From Brevibacillus invocatus (lineage in GTDB: Bacteria; Bacillota; Bacilli; Brevibacillales; Brevibacillaceae), in the NCBI RefSeq assembly GCF_003710915.1, contig NZ_RHHR01000014.1, positions 62,001 to 126,000 of the forward strand: 64,000 bases of DNA. Reading direction: 5' to 3'. The translations under genes were made by a program, and so were the position numbers. Of this stretch, positions 9,179-17,973 are shown piece by piece. Numbering within the stretch: the first letter of the stretch is position 1; each line of letters starts with the position of its first letter. A model generated the notes under the pieces. That model was not told the origin of the DNA and ran no database searches. It worked only from the letters and a program-made list of their open reading frames with translations.

Positions 9179-9886
9179 TTATTTTGCTTCATCTAATAGC
9201 TCGCTTACCGTAACAAAGCGATAGCCCTGTGCGCGCAGGTGCTTGATCAAATCCCGCAGGGCGGCAACGGTTTGCTTCTGGTTCAGCCCGCCATCGTGAA
9301 ATAAAATGATATCGCCAGACGAGACGTTGCTTTTCACACTTTTGGCGATGACCGAGGCGGTACGACGCAGGGACCAATCGCGCGGATCAATGGACCAGAG
9401 AATCAGATCATAACCACAAGCCTGAACTGCATTCATCACATCATGAGTCATGACACCGCCAGGGGGACGATAATTTTGGGCGAGTATTCCGGTCGTGCGT
9501 AAAATAGAAAGCTCTCCGTGCTTGATATCATCGTAAACCTCTTGCTCGGTGAGCTTGTTAAGATCATGGTGATCATAGCCATGATTGCCGATCTCATGCC
9601 CTGCCTTGGTAATCCATTGCATCACTTTGGGATACTTGTCCACCTGAGAGCCGAGGACAAAAAAAGTGGCTGGAACTTTGTTTTGGTGCAGGACCTCCAA
9701 TATTTTAGGTGTATACGTCGCGTCGGGTCCGTCGTCGAAGGTAAGGGCAACGACTTTTTTCTTTGTATCGATTCGGTGAATCGGCTCATAGGTGAGATGA
9801 GAAGTGCCGGCCTGTACGGGGAGTGCAGCGTAGCCAAGAAGGCAAGCGGCGATGACGAGCCATGCAAGAAGCATGCTGTGTCTCAA
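9179..9886 (-). CDS. Polysaccharide deacetylase (NodB domain), secreted
   Basis: This 235-residue protein begins with TTG placed 9 bases after GGAAGGAGG; an ATG four codons on is the alternative. It has a signal-type helix (MLLAWLVIAACLLGYAAL) followed by a NodB domain with the motif-1 acid pair TFDDGPD, the zinc motif GNHGYDHHDL, RPPGG, and the late motif DIILFHDGG. These are the metal and catalytic residues of peptidoglycan or chitin N-deacetylases. It should act outside the membrane on cell-wall glycan. A second enzyme of the same type is found near 34 kb. Confidence 0.88.
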   Translation of the reverse strand: MRHSMLLAWLVIAACLLGYAALPVQAGTSHLTYEPIHRIDTKKKVVALTFDDGPDATYTPKILEVLHQNKVPATFFVLGSQVDKYPKVMQWITKAGHEIGNHGYDHHDLNKLTEQEVYDDIKHGELSILRTTGILAQNYRPPGGVMTHDVMNAVQACGYDLILWSIDPRDWSLRRTASVIAKSVKSNVSSGDIILFHDGGLNQKQTVAALRDLIKHLRAQGYRFVTVSELLDEAK

Positions 9887-10032
9887 GGAAAACGCCTCCT
9901 TCCGTGGAATATAGTCATAGCTTCGCCTCTGTTCGCGGAAAACATGCTGCCAAAAGAAAGCAGCGATCAAAGGGAACGGATGATGTGGTAGAATGAAAGG
10001 ATCGATTGTATACGGGGAAGGGGAGAGTATGT

Positions 10033-10845
10033 GTGCAGCTCCGAGGTATGCTACATGGATTGACACATCAGTATCACGGGAAGGACAAGCCCGTAGATTA
10101 CTATATGCAAATCGGCGAAGATCGTTTGCCGTTAAATGAATGGCTGGATCATGACGTCACGATTTCTTTTTTAGGTCAGAAAAATTGTATTGCCTGTGGG
10201 AGAAAGACGAACAAGACCTTTAACAGCGGGTACTGCTATCCCTGTTTTACCAAGCTTCCCGAGAATGACCTGTGTATCGTCAAGCCTCATGAATGCCACT
10301 TTGAACTGGGAACCTGCAGGGATGAGAGCTTTGGTGAGACGTATTGCATGATACCACACTACGTCTACCTCGCTGTGTCCAGTGATATCAAGGTTGGTTT
10401 GACTCGCAAGAACAACCAGCTCAAGCGCTGGGTCGATCAGGGAGCGATCCGTGCGATTCCGATCGCAGAAGTCCCTACACGGAGGATGGCCGGGGAGCTG
10501 GAATTCCATCTCAGCCAGTTTTTGCCGGACAAGACCAATTGGCGCAAAATGCTCAAGGGAGAGGTACGGGAGATCGACCTGATCACCATGCGAGACGAGG
10601 TGTACAGTCACTTCCCGGATGCATTCAAGCCTTTCCAATACCGTGAAGACGAATGGGTGGATATTACGTACCCTATTCTGGAATCTTTGGACAAGATCAA
10701 CTCCAAAACATTGGATAAGGAAGAAAGCATCGGAGGCCGTCTGATCGGCGTAAAAGCCCAGTACCTGATTTTTGAAAATGCGGTGTTTCAAACGAGGAAG
10801 CATGCTGGCTATCAGGTTGAAATTTCCGTCAAGCCCCGTTCATAA
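10033..10845 (+). CDS. DUF2797 protein with zinc ribbon
   Basis: This 270-residue protein has a GTG start chosen because GGGGAGA lies 6-8 bases before it and the family starts with this Leu-Arg-Gly-Met segment. Residues 45-65 carry two Cys pairs (CIACG and CYPC) forming a probable zinc ribbon. The middle part, VYLAVSSDIKVGLTRK then RW and a Glu about 40 residues on, resembles the spacing in GIY-YIG or T5orf172 nuclease folds. That is my inference, not an established function. It is divergent from the deacetylase. The function of DUF2797 proteins is unknown to me. Confidence 0.75.
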   Translation: MQLRGMLHGLTHQYHGKDKPVDYYMQIGEDRLPLNEWLDHDVTISFLGQKNCIACGRKTNKTFNSGYCYPCFTKLPENDLCIVKPHECHFELGTCRDESFGETYCMIPHYVYLAVSSDIKVGLTRKNNQLKRWVDQGAIRAIPIAEVPTRRMAGELEFHLSQFLPDKTNWRKMLKGEVREIDLITMRDEVYSHFPDAFKPFQYREDEWVDITYPILESLDKINSKTLDKEESIGGRLIGVKAQYLIFENAVFQTRKHAGYQVEISVKPRS

Positions 10846-10860
10846 TAGAGTGAAAAGGAA

Positions 10861-10899
10861 GAAAACGGCAGCTTACGGATGTGTGAGCTGTCGTTATTC
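10861..10899 (+). terminator. Probable terminator after the DUF2797 gene
   Basis: ACGGCAGCTTA pairs with TGAGCTGTCGT, with two G-T pairs, followed by a short T-rich stretch. Confidence 0.55.
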
Positions 10900-10927
10900 A
10901 TACATAAAATCGTAGAGGTGATTCTCG

Positions 10928-11290
10928 ATGACAATCAAAGCATACCTGTACAACAAGTGTGATACGTGCCGCAAAGCAAAGAAATGGCTGACGGAGGAAG
11001 GCGTGGGCTTCGAGGAAATTCCGATCGTGGACGCTCCACCAAGCAAGGAAGAGCTGCGCCGCATCTGGAAAGCAAGCGGGCTTGAACTGCGCAAGTTTTT
11101 CAATGTGAGCGGGGTTCAATACAAGGAGCTGGGACTCAAAGACAAGCTGCCAACCATGACAGAGGAAGAAATGCTGGAGCTGCTCGCTTCCAATGGAAAA
11201 CTGATCAAACGTCCTTTGATCACCGACGAGAAAAACGTTACCTTGGGCTTTAAAGCAGAAGACCTGGAAAAAACCTGGGGAGGAAAGTGA
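10928..11290 (+). CDS. ArsC/Spx-family protein (YusI-like)
   Basis: This 120-residue thioredoxin-fold protein has the N-terminal motif CDTCRKA and the later KRPLITDE segment typical of the ArsC/Spx/YffB family. The second Cys of CDTC and the lack of other arsenate-reductase residues make it a YusI/YffB-like redox protein rather than a proven arsenate reductase. In B. subtilis yusI is next to gcvH; here only one gene separates them. It overlaps the aminotransferase start by four bases (GTGA), so the two are coupled. Confidence 0.82.
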   Translation: MTIKAYLYNKCDTCRKAKKWLTEEGVGFEEIPIVDAPPSKEELRRIWKASGLELRKFFNVSGVQYKELGLKDKLPTMTEEEMLELLASNGKLIKRPLITDEKNVTLGFKAEDLEKTWGGK

Positions 11291-12480
11291 GTATGCCCAA
11301 ACCGTCGAAGCGACTGGAGCAGTTGTCGGCCGCGATTTTTTCGCAAATGGCAGAGCGAAAGCGCGAAGTTGCCAAAACGAGAAAAGTGTACGACCTTAGT
11401 ATCGGCAGTCCGGATCAACAGCCAGACCAGCGTTTGCTGGATGAGCTTGTGGCAGCGATCCAACAGCCTGGGGCTTTTGGGTATGCCCTCAGTCAAGGGA
11501 CAGCATCGTTTCGGGCAGAGGTGGCGGAGTGGTATCGATACCGTTTTGGCGTGGAGCTAAATCCGGATGGAGAGGTTCATTCCCTGATGGGTTCTCAGGA
11601 TGGTCTCGCCCACTTTGCTCTAGCCTGGACGGATCCCGGTGATCTGGTTCTTGTGCCTGATCCAGGGTATCCCATCTATGCGGGGAGTGTCCATTTGGCT
11701 GGGGCCACCCCTTATTTCATGCCGCTCAAAGCGGAAAATGGGTTTTTACCTGATCTGTCGGCTATTCCCGAAGAGGTAGCCAACCAGGCGAAATTCATGA
11801 TTCTCAACTACCCCAACAATCCGGTATCGGCTGTCGCCACCGTCGCCTTTTTTGATGAGGCAGTGGCATTTGCCAAGCGCCATGACATCATTGTCGTACA
11901 CGATCTGGCGTATTCAGAAATGGCCTTTGACGGATACAAGCCTCCCAGCTTTTTGCAGGCTGCCGGTGCTAAAGATGTAGGGATCGAGTTCAATTCCTTT
12001 TCCAAAAGCTTCAACATGGCAGGCTGCCGCATCGCCTATGTCGTGGGAAATGAAGCTATCATCCAACCGCTCGCTGTGGTCAAGTCCAATGTCGATTACG
12101 GGGTGTTCCTCCCCGTTCAGCAAATGGCGATAGAAGCCATGAAGCAGGATCGGCTGTCGGAAGGCCAAAACAGCGTAGGAGCCTTGTATCAGGAGCGCAG
12201 GGATGTTCTTTTACATGAGCTCGAAAAAGCGGGCTGGATCATTGAACCGCCAAAAGCGACGATGTTTGTATGGGCCCCCGTGCCTAAGGGCTGGACCAGC
12301 GATGCATTTGCCTTTGCGCTCTTGGAGGAGACCGGAGTGGTCGTGATTCCGGGAAGTGCATTTGGAGAGCAGGGAGAAGGGTATGTCCGCATTGCACTCG
12401 TGCAATCGCCAGAAGTGCTGAGGGAAGCGGCGGCATCGATCGCCCAGTCAGGAATTATCCAGCGAAAACAGGGAAAATGA
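11287..12480 (+). CDS. PLP-dependent aminotransferase class I/II
   Basis: This 397-residue fold-type I aminotransferase has the PLP lysine in FNSFSKSFNMAGCRIAYV, the Asn-Pro pair in ILNYPNNPVSA, and HDLAYSEM upstream. The general look is of the LL-diaminopimelate/alanine aminotransferase branch. I cannot fix the substrate. The GTG start overlaps the stop of the ArsC-like gene. gcvH begins 87 bases later, so the three may belong to one transcription unit concerned with amino-acid metabolism. Confidence 0.85.
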   Translation: MSMPKPSKRLEQLSAAIFSQMAERKREVAKTRKVYDLSIGSPDQQPDQRLLDELVAAIQQPGAFGYALSQGTASFRAEVAEWYRYRFGVELNPDGEVHSLMGSQDGLAHFALAWTDPGDLVLVPDPGYPIYAGSVHLAGATPYFMPLKAENGFLPDLSAIPEEVANQAKFMILNYPNNPVSAVATVAFFDEAVAFAKRHDIIVVHDLAYSEMAFDGYKPPSFLQAAGAKDVGIEFNSFSKSFNMAGCRIAYVVGNEAIIQPLAVVKSNVDYGVFLPVQQMAIEAMKQDRLSEGQNSVGALYQERRDVLLHELEKAGWIIEPPKATMFVWAPVPKGWTSDAFAFALLEETGVVVIPGSAFGEQGEGYVRIALVQSPEVLREAAASIAQSGIIQRKQGK

Positions 12481-12567
12481 TGGGTGCATGGAAGAGGAAT
12501 CCTAGAAATGGCGTCAAATATGTTTTATGATGTAATGGAATGTACCTGATAGGAGGATACGTAAACG

Positions 12568-12948
12568 ATGGATTTCCCAAAAAATTTGCGTTACAGCGAA
12601 GAACATGAGTGGGTGCGAGTAGAAGGTAACAAGGCGTATATCGGCATTACTGCATTTGCTCAATCTGAGCTGGGTGACATCGTGTTCGTTGAATTGCCGG
12701 AGGTTGGAGCAACCATTCAGCAGGACGAACCATTCGGTAGCGTAGAGTCTGTTAAAACGGTTTCTGAGCTGTACGCTCCTGTATCTGGCAAAGTAGTTGA
12801 GGTGAATGGCGAGCTGGAGGATGCGCCAGAGCTGGTGAACTCCTCGCCGTATGAACAAGCATGGATGATTGTCGTGGAATTGGCGAATGAAGCTGAACTG
12901 GACAAGCTGATGGACGCTGAAAAATACGGTGCAATGGTAAAAGAATAA
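12568..12948 (+). CDS. gcvH: Glycine cleavage system H protein
   Basis: This 126-residue protein has the lipoyl-lysine motif [15 protein letters not shown] with the modified Lys at residue 63. GcvH shuttles the aminomethyl group between the P, T and L proteins in glycine cleavage and in Bacillus also relays lipoate to other enzymes. The other gcv genes are not in the window, as is normal for bacilli where gcvH stands apart next to yusI. The lipoyl synthase gene lies at 56 kb. Confidence 0.97.
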   Translation: MDFPKNLRYSEEHEWVRVEGNKAYIGITAFAQSELGDIVFVELPEVGATIQQDEPFGSVESVKTVSELYAPVSGKVVEVNGELEDAPELVNSSPYEQAWMIVVELANEAELDKLMDAEKYGAMVKE

Positions 12949-12960
12949 GAATCCAAAAGG

Positions 12961-12992
12961 AAGCTGGGGCCGATACGCCTCAGCTTTTTTTC
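12961..12992 (+). terminator. Rho-independent terminator after gcvH
   Basis: AAGCTGGGG pairs with CCTCAGCTT over a short loop and is followed by a run of T. Confidence 0.85.
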
Positions 12993-13037
12993 ATACCAAA
13001 GGAAAAAGGGAATAATTTCAAACTAGTCAGAAAATAG

Positions 13038-13066
13038 TGGTCAGCACTAGAGGGATGGAGTACAAT
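13038..13066 (+). promoter_or_regulatory. Probable sigma-A promoter
   Basis: TGGTCA and TACAAT are spaced by 17 bases, about 145 bases before the zinc-finger protein gene. The leader contains a short inverted repeat TACCA/TTGGTA. Confidence 0.45.
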
Positions 13067-13212
13067 AGGAATACCTTTTACTTTTACCATCAAGCTTTTT
13101 GGTATCTTTTGCGGGTGGAGTCTTCTATCGAAAATACGCTACAATTGCATTTACAGACAGAGTATCGTTCAAACATGTGTTTTATTGTTTGGCGAAGAAG
13201 GAGGGAGACAAA

Positions 13213-13647
13213 ATGAGTTTTTGCTGCGGAGCCGGGATGGTAGGGTCGATTGGAACTGTCCGTCATCATAAAACACTGGTGCACAATGTCCCCATCATGT
13301 TTTGTCCTGTATGTGACAGAATTGACGTTCATCCTGCTATTGAAGGAGAATACGAGATTTTAGTAGAATATGCACAGGGGGATAAAGCCCCAGAAGTCGA
13401 TTTCTCTGACTTCGTGAGTGTTGACAATACATCTGAGTTGTTTGAGAATTGTACCATGACGGATGAAGCCGTTAGCTTCGCGGAGGTATTGAAACAACAG
13501 ATTGACGTCTCGCTGGATCTGCTTGGCGTAGCCAAGGATCTGAAGGACGAGGAATGGCGAGACATGTTAATGATCCGTTTGAAAAGGTTGAGCGAGCGAT
13601 TGAAGCAATATAATAAGAGAAAGCAGATATCGCAGAAGAGCGCTTGA
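13213..13647 (+). CDS. Protein with N-terminal zinc-finger-like Cys motif (hypothetical)
   Basis: A 144-residue protein starts at ATG with AAGGAGG at good distance. The N-terminus carries Cys-Cys at residues 4-5 and a CPVC pair near residue 30, the layout of a YgiT-type zinc finger. The rest is acidic, then helical with a basic C-terminus (KRLSERLKQYNKRK). I do not recognise a characterised family. It is followed 24 bases later by a VOC protein gene and is probably co-transcribed with it. Confidence 0.65.
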   Translation: MSFCCGAGMVGSIGTVRHHKTLVHNVPIMFCPVCDRIDVHPAIEGEYEILVEYAQGDKAPEVDFSDFVSVDNTSELFENCTMTDEAVSFAEVLKQQIDVSLDLLGVAKDLKDEEWRDMLMIRLKRLSERLKQYNKRKQISQKSA

Positions 13648-13671
13648 CGAATGACCTGGGAGGCAGTGTGA

Positions 13672-14073
13672 ATGTTTCATTTGAAAGGCGTTCATCACAT
13701 CGCGCTGAATTGTAGCGATGTCGTGAAAACAGCTCGGTTTTTTACAGACATCTTGGAAGTTCCTATCCCGTTAGAGAGTATAGTGGAAGGAGAGCCTGTC
13801 TACTTTCAAATTGGCACATACACACGGATCGGACTTCACCCACATCAGGGGGATGAAGGTAAAGGCGGAGTGGGACAGGTAGACCACATCGCTTTTTCCG
13901 TTACCAGCCGCGCTGAACTGGATTATCTCGTAGACAAGCTGGAGGCGGAAAACATCTGTTACCGTGGCCCTATCACCAGACCGACGAGCTTTAATCTGTA
14001 TTTTGAAACACCGGATGGACATCATTTAGAAGTCCGATTGGATAAGGACGAGTTCGACGACATTGATGAGTAA
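13672..14073 (+). CDS. VOC (glyoxalase/bleomycin resistance) family protein
   Basis: This 133-residue protein shows two beta-alpha-beta-beta-beta modules. The first metal-ligand His is in GVHHIALNCSD, the second in VDHIAFSV, and the C-terminal acid is in TPDGHHLEVRL. This is the layout of glyoxalase I and methylmalonyl-CoA epimerase-like enzymes. The metal site looks complete, so enzyme activity is likely, but the substrate cannot be assigned. GGGAGG precedes the ATG. Confidence 0.8.
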   Translation: MFHLKGVHHIALNCSDVVKTARFFTDILEVPIPLESIVEGEPVYFQIGTYTRIGLHPHQGDEGKGGVGQVDHIAFSVTSRAELDYLVDKLEAENICYRGPITRPTSFNLYFETPDGHHLEVRLDKDEFDDIDE

Positions 14074-14096
14074 AAATCATAGGGATAGGAAGCATG

Positions 14097-14129
14097 GACA
14101 TCTGCTCGTTTGTAGAGCAGGTGTCTTTT
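14097..14129 (+). terminator. Rho-independent terminator
   Basis: GACATCTGCTC pairs with GAGCAGGTGTC around a 7-base loop, with TTTT after it. Confidence 0.8.
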
Positions 14130-14303
14130 CATTATTCATTCTATCGGAATAAATGAATAATAACTTAAGCACTTTTGTGTATATGCATGTCGAGAAAAAG
14201 AACGGGTGCCTGACAAGAGCCGACAGAGGTTCTGAAACCTCGCCAAAGGATTCGACGCCGAGCCTCACGAACCCAAGTCTTTAAGAGAGGGAGGCGGTCG
14301 GTG

Positions 14304-14648
14304 ATGGCATTTGGTTTGGTGCAGCTGTTAGACGAGGTGATATTCCGTTTGCAGCAAAAAAAGCATTTGGGACCCGTTACTTCAGGGTGGGAACGCCGTG
14401 TTGGCATTATCACAGAGGATACGAAGTGCCGGTGGCAATTGATGTTCACCAGAGAAGGAACCTTGCACCAGGAATGGAAGGACGAGGATCAAGCCGATCT
14501 GGTCCTGCAAGGCAAGGAGCGGTCCATTCAGATGTTGTTTGCAGGCGATGAAATGATATATACGATGGCTAAACAACAGGTGAAAATGGTGGGGACGTGC
14601 AGAGACCAGTTGAAGCTGGATGCCATTTTGCGCCTGACCTGCAAATAG
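14304..14648 (+). CDS. SCP2 sterol-binding-domain-like protein (YusD-like)
   Basis: This 114-residue protein has a pattern of amphipathic helix, WQLMFTREGTLHQEW strands, ADLVLQGKERSIQMLFAGDE and a C-terminal helix that matches the SCP2 fold. Such proteins in bacilli bind lipids or acyl groups. B. subtilis yusD, near gcvH in that genome, is of this type. The start may be this ATG or the GTG one codon earlier; GGGAGG lies about 11 bases upstream. The 170 bases before it hold no gene I can see, only a small hairpin. Confidence 0.65.
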   Translation: MAFGLVQLLDEVIFRLQQKKHLGPVTSGWERRVGIITEDTKCRWQLMFTREGTLHQEWKDEDQADLVLQGKERSIQMLFAGDEMIYTMAKQQVKMVGTCRDQLKLDAILRLTCK

Positions 14649-14743
14649 CCGGAGGACATTTCCCTCAAGTGCTTGTCTGGAAAAACCGCCCACATCTCCT
14701 GTGCTATAATGGGCAAAAGGAAAGAATTTGAGGAGGAATCCGC

Positions 14744-15898
14744 ATGTCTACTTCGTCGTCACTCAATCAAGTAGTGACCTCAAGAGTACAAACAATTGAC
14801 CAAACATTCCATCATTTGCACGCAAATCCGGAGATAAGCTGGAAGGAAGTAGAGACGACTCGCTATTTAGCCGAGCGTATGCAGGCTTTGGGGCTTCGTG
14901 TCACCACCTTTGAAGATTGCACAGGCCTTGTAGCAGAATGGGGAGAAGGCAAGCCTGTCGTTGGTCTGCGTACCGATATCGACGCGCTGTGGCAAGAAGT
15001 GGACGGTGAGTGGAGAGCCAATCACTCCTGCGGACATGACGGCCATATGACCGTGGTGCTGGAAGCAGTCGAGGCGTTGGTCGCGTCGGGATACCAGCCT
15101 CCGGGCAAACTGAAAATTCTGTTTCAGCCAGCCGAGGAAAAAGGAACGGGTGCATTGAAGCTGATTGAAAAAGGGATGGTTGACGATATCGATTATCTGT
15201 ACGGTGTCCATCTGCGCCCGATCCAGGAGATGAAAAGCGGAAATTGCGGAGGGGCGATCTACAACGGCGGCGCCATGTTCTTATATGGAGAGATCACCGG
15301 CGTATCGGCCCATGGAGCCAGACCGCACCTGGGGATCAATGCGATCGAAGTAGCTGGAGCCATCATTCAGGGGATTGGTCAAGTACATATCAACCCGATG
15401 GTGCCAGCTACGGTTAAAATGACGATGCTGCAAGCAGGCGGAGAGAGCTATAATATCATCCCGGACAAGGCGCGTTTTGCCCTGGATTTGAGAGCGCAAA
15501 CAAACGAAGCGATGGATGACTTGATTAAACGTGTTCGTCAGATTATCGAAGGAGTTGCCATCTCGTTCCAGGCGGAAATCACTTTGGAATCAGGCTCGCG
15601 AATGGTGGCAGCAGAAGTGCATGAATCGGCGAAGCAATTGATGGAGCAAGCGATCGTGGATGTGCTGGGAGAAGAGAATTTGAAGCCAGCCCCTGTCAGT
15701 CCGGGTGCTGAAGACTTTCATTATTATACGGTAGAACGGCCACACATCAAGGCAACGATGCTTGCACTGGGCTGTGACCTGCAGCCAGGCTTGCATCACC
15801 CGAACATGCATTTCAATCGTGAGGATCTGGTAAAAGGGGTAGAGATCATGGCGCGTGTCGTCGTGAGGACGTTCGAGAAGCTGCAAGCAGAACAGTAG
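14744..15898 (+). CDS. M20-family amidohydrolase (AmhX-like)
   Basis: This 384-residue metallopeptidase-fold amidohydrolase has HANPEISWKE at the start, the zinc motif NHSCGHDGHM, the catalytic acid in LFQPAEEKGTG, and a dimerisation domain with VSAHGARPHLG. The form without the usual D-x-D in the first motif resembles B. subtilis AmhX. It should hydrolyse N-acyl amino acids or a related amide in the cytoplasm. GAGGAGG precedes the ATG. It is a single-gene unit bounded by a terminator. Confidence 0.85.
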   Translation: MSTSSSLNQVVTSRVQTIDQTFHHLHANPEISWKEVETTRYLAERMQALGLRVTTFEDCTGLVAEWGEGKPVVGLRTDIDALWQEVDGEWRANHSCGHDGHMTVVLEAVEALVASGYQPPGKLKILFQPAEEKGTGALKLIEKGMVDDIDYLYGVHLRPIQEMKSGNCGGAIYNGGAMFLYGEITGVSAHGARPHLGINAIEVAGAIIQGIGQVHINPMVPATVKMTMLQAGGESYNIIPDKARFALDLRAQTNEAMDDLIKRVRQIIEGVAISFQAEITLESGSRMVAAEVHESAKQLMEQAIVDVLGEENLKPAPVSPGAEDFHYYTVERPHIKATMLALGCDLQPGLHHPNMHFNREDLVKGVEIMARVVVRTFEKLQAEQ

Positions 15899-15929
15899 GT
15901 TTGCAGGTTTAGACTTTCTGATACAATAA

Positions 15930-15964
15930 GAAGGCCCGTCAAATGAACGGGCCTTCTCTTTTTG
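15930..15964 (+). terminator. Rho-independent terminator
   Basis: GAAGGCCCGT and ACGGGCCTTC form a perfect 10-pair stem, followed by CTCTTTTT. Confidence 0.9.
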
Positions 15965-16095
15965 GCAAAAATCACTATCCAGCGATTCACAGGGAGAACC
16001 AGCTTGGATGAGCGCTAAATTACTCGAAGAAGGGAACGATAGGGTGGACGGATATTCACACATTCTTCATAAGTAATTATAAAATTATGTAGCTT

Positions 16096-16117
16096 ATTTA
16101 GCTAAATGTGATATACT
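16096..16117 (+). promoter_or_regulatory. pckA promoter region: 12-bp palindrome and -10 box
   Basis: The perfect palindrome ATTTAGCTAAAT lies four bases before TATACT, a strong -10 box. No good -35 hexamer is present. This is the arrangement of a regulated promoter with an operator in the spacer. The leader to pckA is about 75 bases. The rest of the 298-base gap holds the amhX-like terminator and nothing else recognisable. Confidence 0.45.
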
Positions 16118-16196
16118 AATTACAAATCAGACGATAAATAAAGGGCCTCATTATCATACAATACTGTTACACATTTGGGAAGGAGATCGTTCACAC

Positions 16197-17774
16197 ATGG
16201 AAACCAACACGGTTCAAAAGCTTACTGACATTCTAGCAGCTACAAAGGTTCATAAAAACCTCCCTGTAACGCAACTCGTAGAGATGGCAGTAAAGCGCGG
16301 AGAAGGAGTTTTGACCGACAAGGGGGCGCTCAACGCGCTAACAGGGAAGTTTACTGGCCGTTCTCCAAAGGATAAATTTGTCGTGGACGAAGCTTCCGTA
16401 CACAATAAGATCAACTGGGGTCCGGTGAACCAACCGATTTCTGAAGAAAAATTTCAGCTGCTGCATCAGGATGTCATGGCTTATCTGCAAGATAAAGAGC
16501 TGTTTGTGTTTGACGGCTTTGCAGGTGCAGATGAGACCTACCGCTTGCCTATCCGTGTTGTGAACGAATACGCTTGGCACAATCTGTTTGCACGTCAACT
16601 CTTCATCCGTCCATCGGCAGAAGAACTGGCTGCACACAAAGCTGATTTCACTGTAGTATATGCACCGAATTTTAAAGCGAACCCGGCTGTTCATGGAACC
16701 AATTCGGAAACGTTCATCGTGCTCAGCTTTGAGCAAAAAATGGTGTTGATCGGCGGAACGGAGTACGCGGGTGAAATGAAGAAATCGATCTTCAGCGTGA
16801 TGAACTTCTTGCTGCCTGAGCGCAACGTCCTTTCCATGCACTGCTCTGCCAACGTGGGTAAAGACGGAGATGTGGCACTGTTCTTCGGTTTGTCCGGTAC
16901 AGGAAAAACCACTTTATCCGCTGACCCTGACCGTTTCCTGATCGGAGACGACGAGCACGGCTGGTCTGACAACGGTGTATTCAATATCGAGGGCGGCTGC
17001 TACGCCAAATGCATCAAGCTTTCCGAGGAAGGCGAGCCGCAGATCTGGAAAGCCATCCAGTTTGGAACGGTTCTGGAGAATGTGGATGTGGATGAACATT
17101 CCCGTCAAGCAGACTACGACAGCGACAAATATACAGAAAACACACGTGCAGCTTATCCTGTAGAAGCGATTCCGGGTGCTGTGATTCCAGGAGTAGGCGG
17201 TCAGCCTAACGTCATCATCTTCTTGACAGCAGATTCGTTCGGCGTACTGCCTCCAATCTCCAAGCTGAGCAAGGAACAGGCGATGTATCACTTCCTGTCT
17301 GGCTACACCAGCAAAATGGCCGGTACAGAACGTGGGGTAACAGCTCCGCAAACCGAGTTCTCCACATGCTTTGGTTCGCCATTCCTGCCGCTGCATCCAG
17401 TAGTCTATGCCGAAATGCTGGGTAAAAAGATCGACGAACGAGACGTACAAGTGTACCTCGTCAATACGGGCTGGACAGGTGGGCCTGTCGGAGTGGGCAA
17501 ACGCATGAAGCTGAGCTACACGCGTGCAATGGTTACGGCTGCTCTGGCTGGAGAGCTGGAAAAAGTGGATTACGTGACAGATGCTACTTTCGGCGTGCAA
17601 GTGCCTACTTCTTGCCCGAACGTACCAGCTGACGTACTGCAGCCACGCAATACTTGGGAGAACAAAGAAGCGTATGACGCGCAGGCGAAGGATCTGGCAA
17701 ATCGCTTCATCGAGATCTTCCAAAAGAAATTCCCAGACGCAACAGATATCGCAAAAGCTGGTCCAACAGCTTAA
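16197..17774 (+). CDS. pckA: Phosphoenolpyruvate carboxykinase (ATP)
   Basis: This 525-residue enzyme converts oxaloacetate and ATP to phosphoenolpyruvate, the entry step of gluconeogenesis. Visible motifs are [10 protein letters not shown] near the N-terminus, the P-loop [13 protein letters not shown], the metal-binding DDEHGW, and [10 protein letters not shown]. The length equals that of the Bacillus enzyme. GGAAGGAG precedes the ATG. It is monocistronic with its own terminator. glpX, the other gluconeogenic gene here, is near 60 kb. Confidence 0.97.
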   Translation: METNTVQKLTDILAATKVHKNLPVTQLVEMAVKRGEGVLTDKGALNALTGKFTGRSPKDKFVVDEASVHNKINWGPVNQPISEEKFQLLHQDVMAYLQDKELFVFDGFAGADETYRLPIRVVNEYAWHNLFARQLFIRPSAEELAAHKADFTVVYAPNFKANPAVHGTNSETFIVLSFEQKMVLIGGTEYAGEMKKSIFSVMNFLLPERNVLSMHCSANVGKDGDVALFFGLSGTGKTTLSADPDRFLIGDDEHGWSDNGVFNIEGGCYAKCIKLSEEGEPQIWKAIQFGTVLENVDVDEHSRQADYDSDKYTENTRAAYPVEAIPGAVIPGVGGQPNVIIFLTADSFGVLPPISKLSKEQAMYHFLSGYTSKMAGTERGVTAPQTEFSTCFGSPFLPLHPVVYAEMLGKKIDERDVQVYLVNTGWTGGPVGVGKRMKLSYTRAMVTAALAGELEKVDYVTDATFGVQVPTSCPNVPADVLQPRNTWENKEAYDAQAKDLANRFIEIFQKKFPDATDIAKAGPTA

Positions 17775-17796
17775 TCATCGCTTCGGCGATTTGACC

Positions 17797-17830
17797 AAAA
17801 CGGTTAGACAATGGCGTCTAGCCGTTTTTT
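17797..17830 (+). terminator. Rho-independent terminator after pckA
   Basis: AAAACGGTTAGAC pairs with GTCTAGCCGTTTT, with one G-T pair, and runs into T residues. Confidence 0.85.
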
Positions 17831-17973
17831 GTTTCCAAAAATGCGTGCGCAGGTCACAGTATTTCGGTGCTTCTGGAATTTCGTTTCACTAAAAAATTTA
17901 CAATAATTAAAAGTGTTTAAGAAAAATAAAAAACCTTATAATGTAACTAGCACAAAAAAGGAGGGGGCAACCT

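Noticed and set aside
16914-17723. Minus-strand open frame opposite pckA
   Set aside because: It is a shadow of the pckA codon pattern with no ribosome site or recognisable motif.
17831-17973. Possible glycine riboswitch before the alanine/glycine symporter
   Set aside because: The leader is AT-rich and short and shows no conserved glycine aptamer helices.
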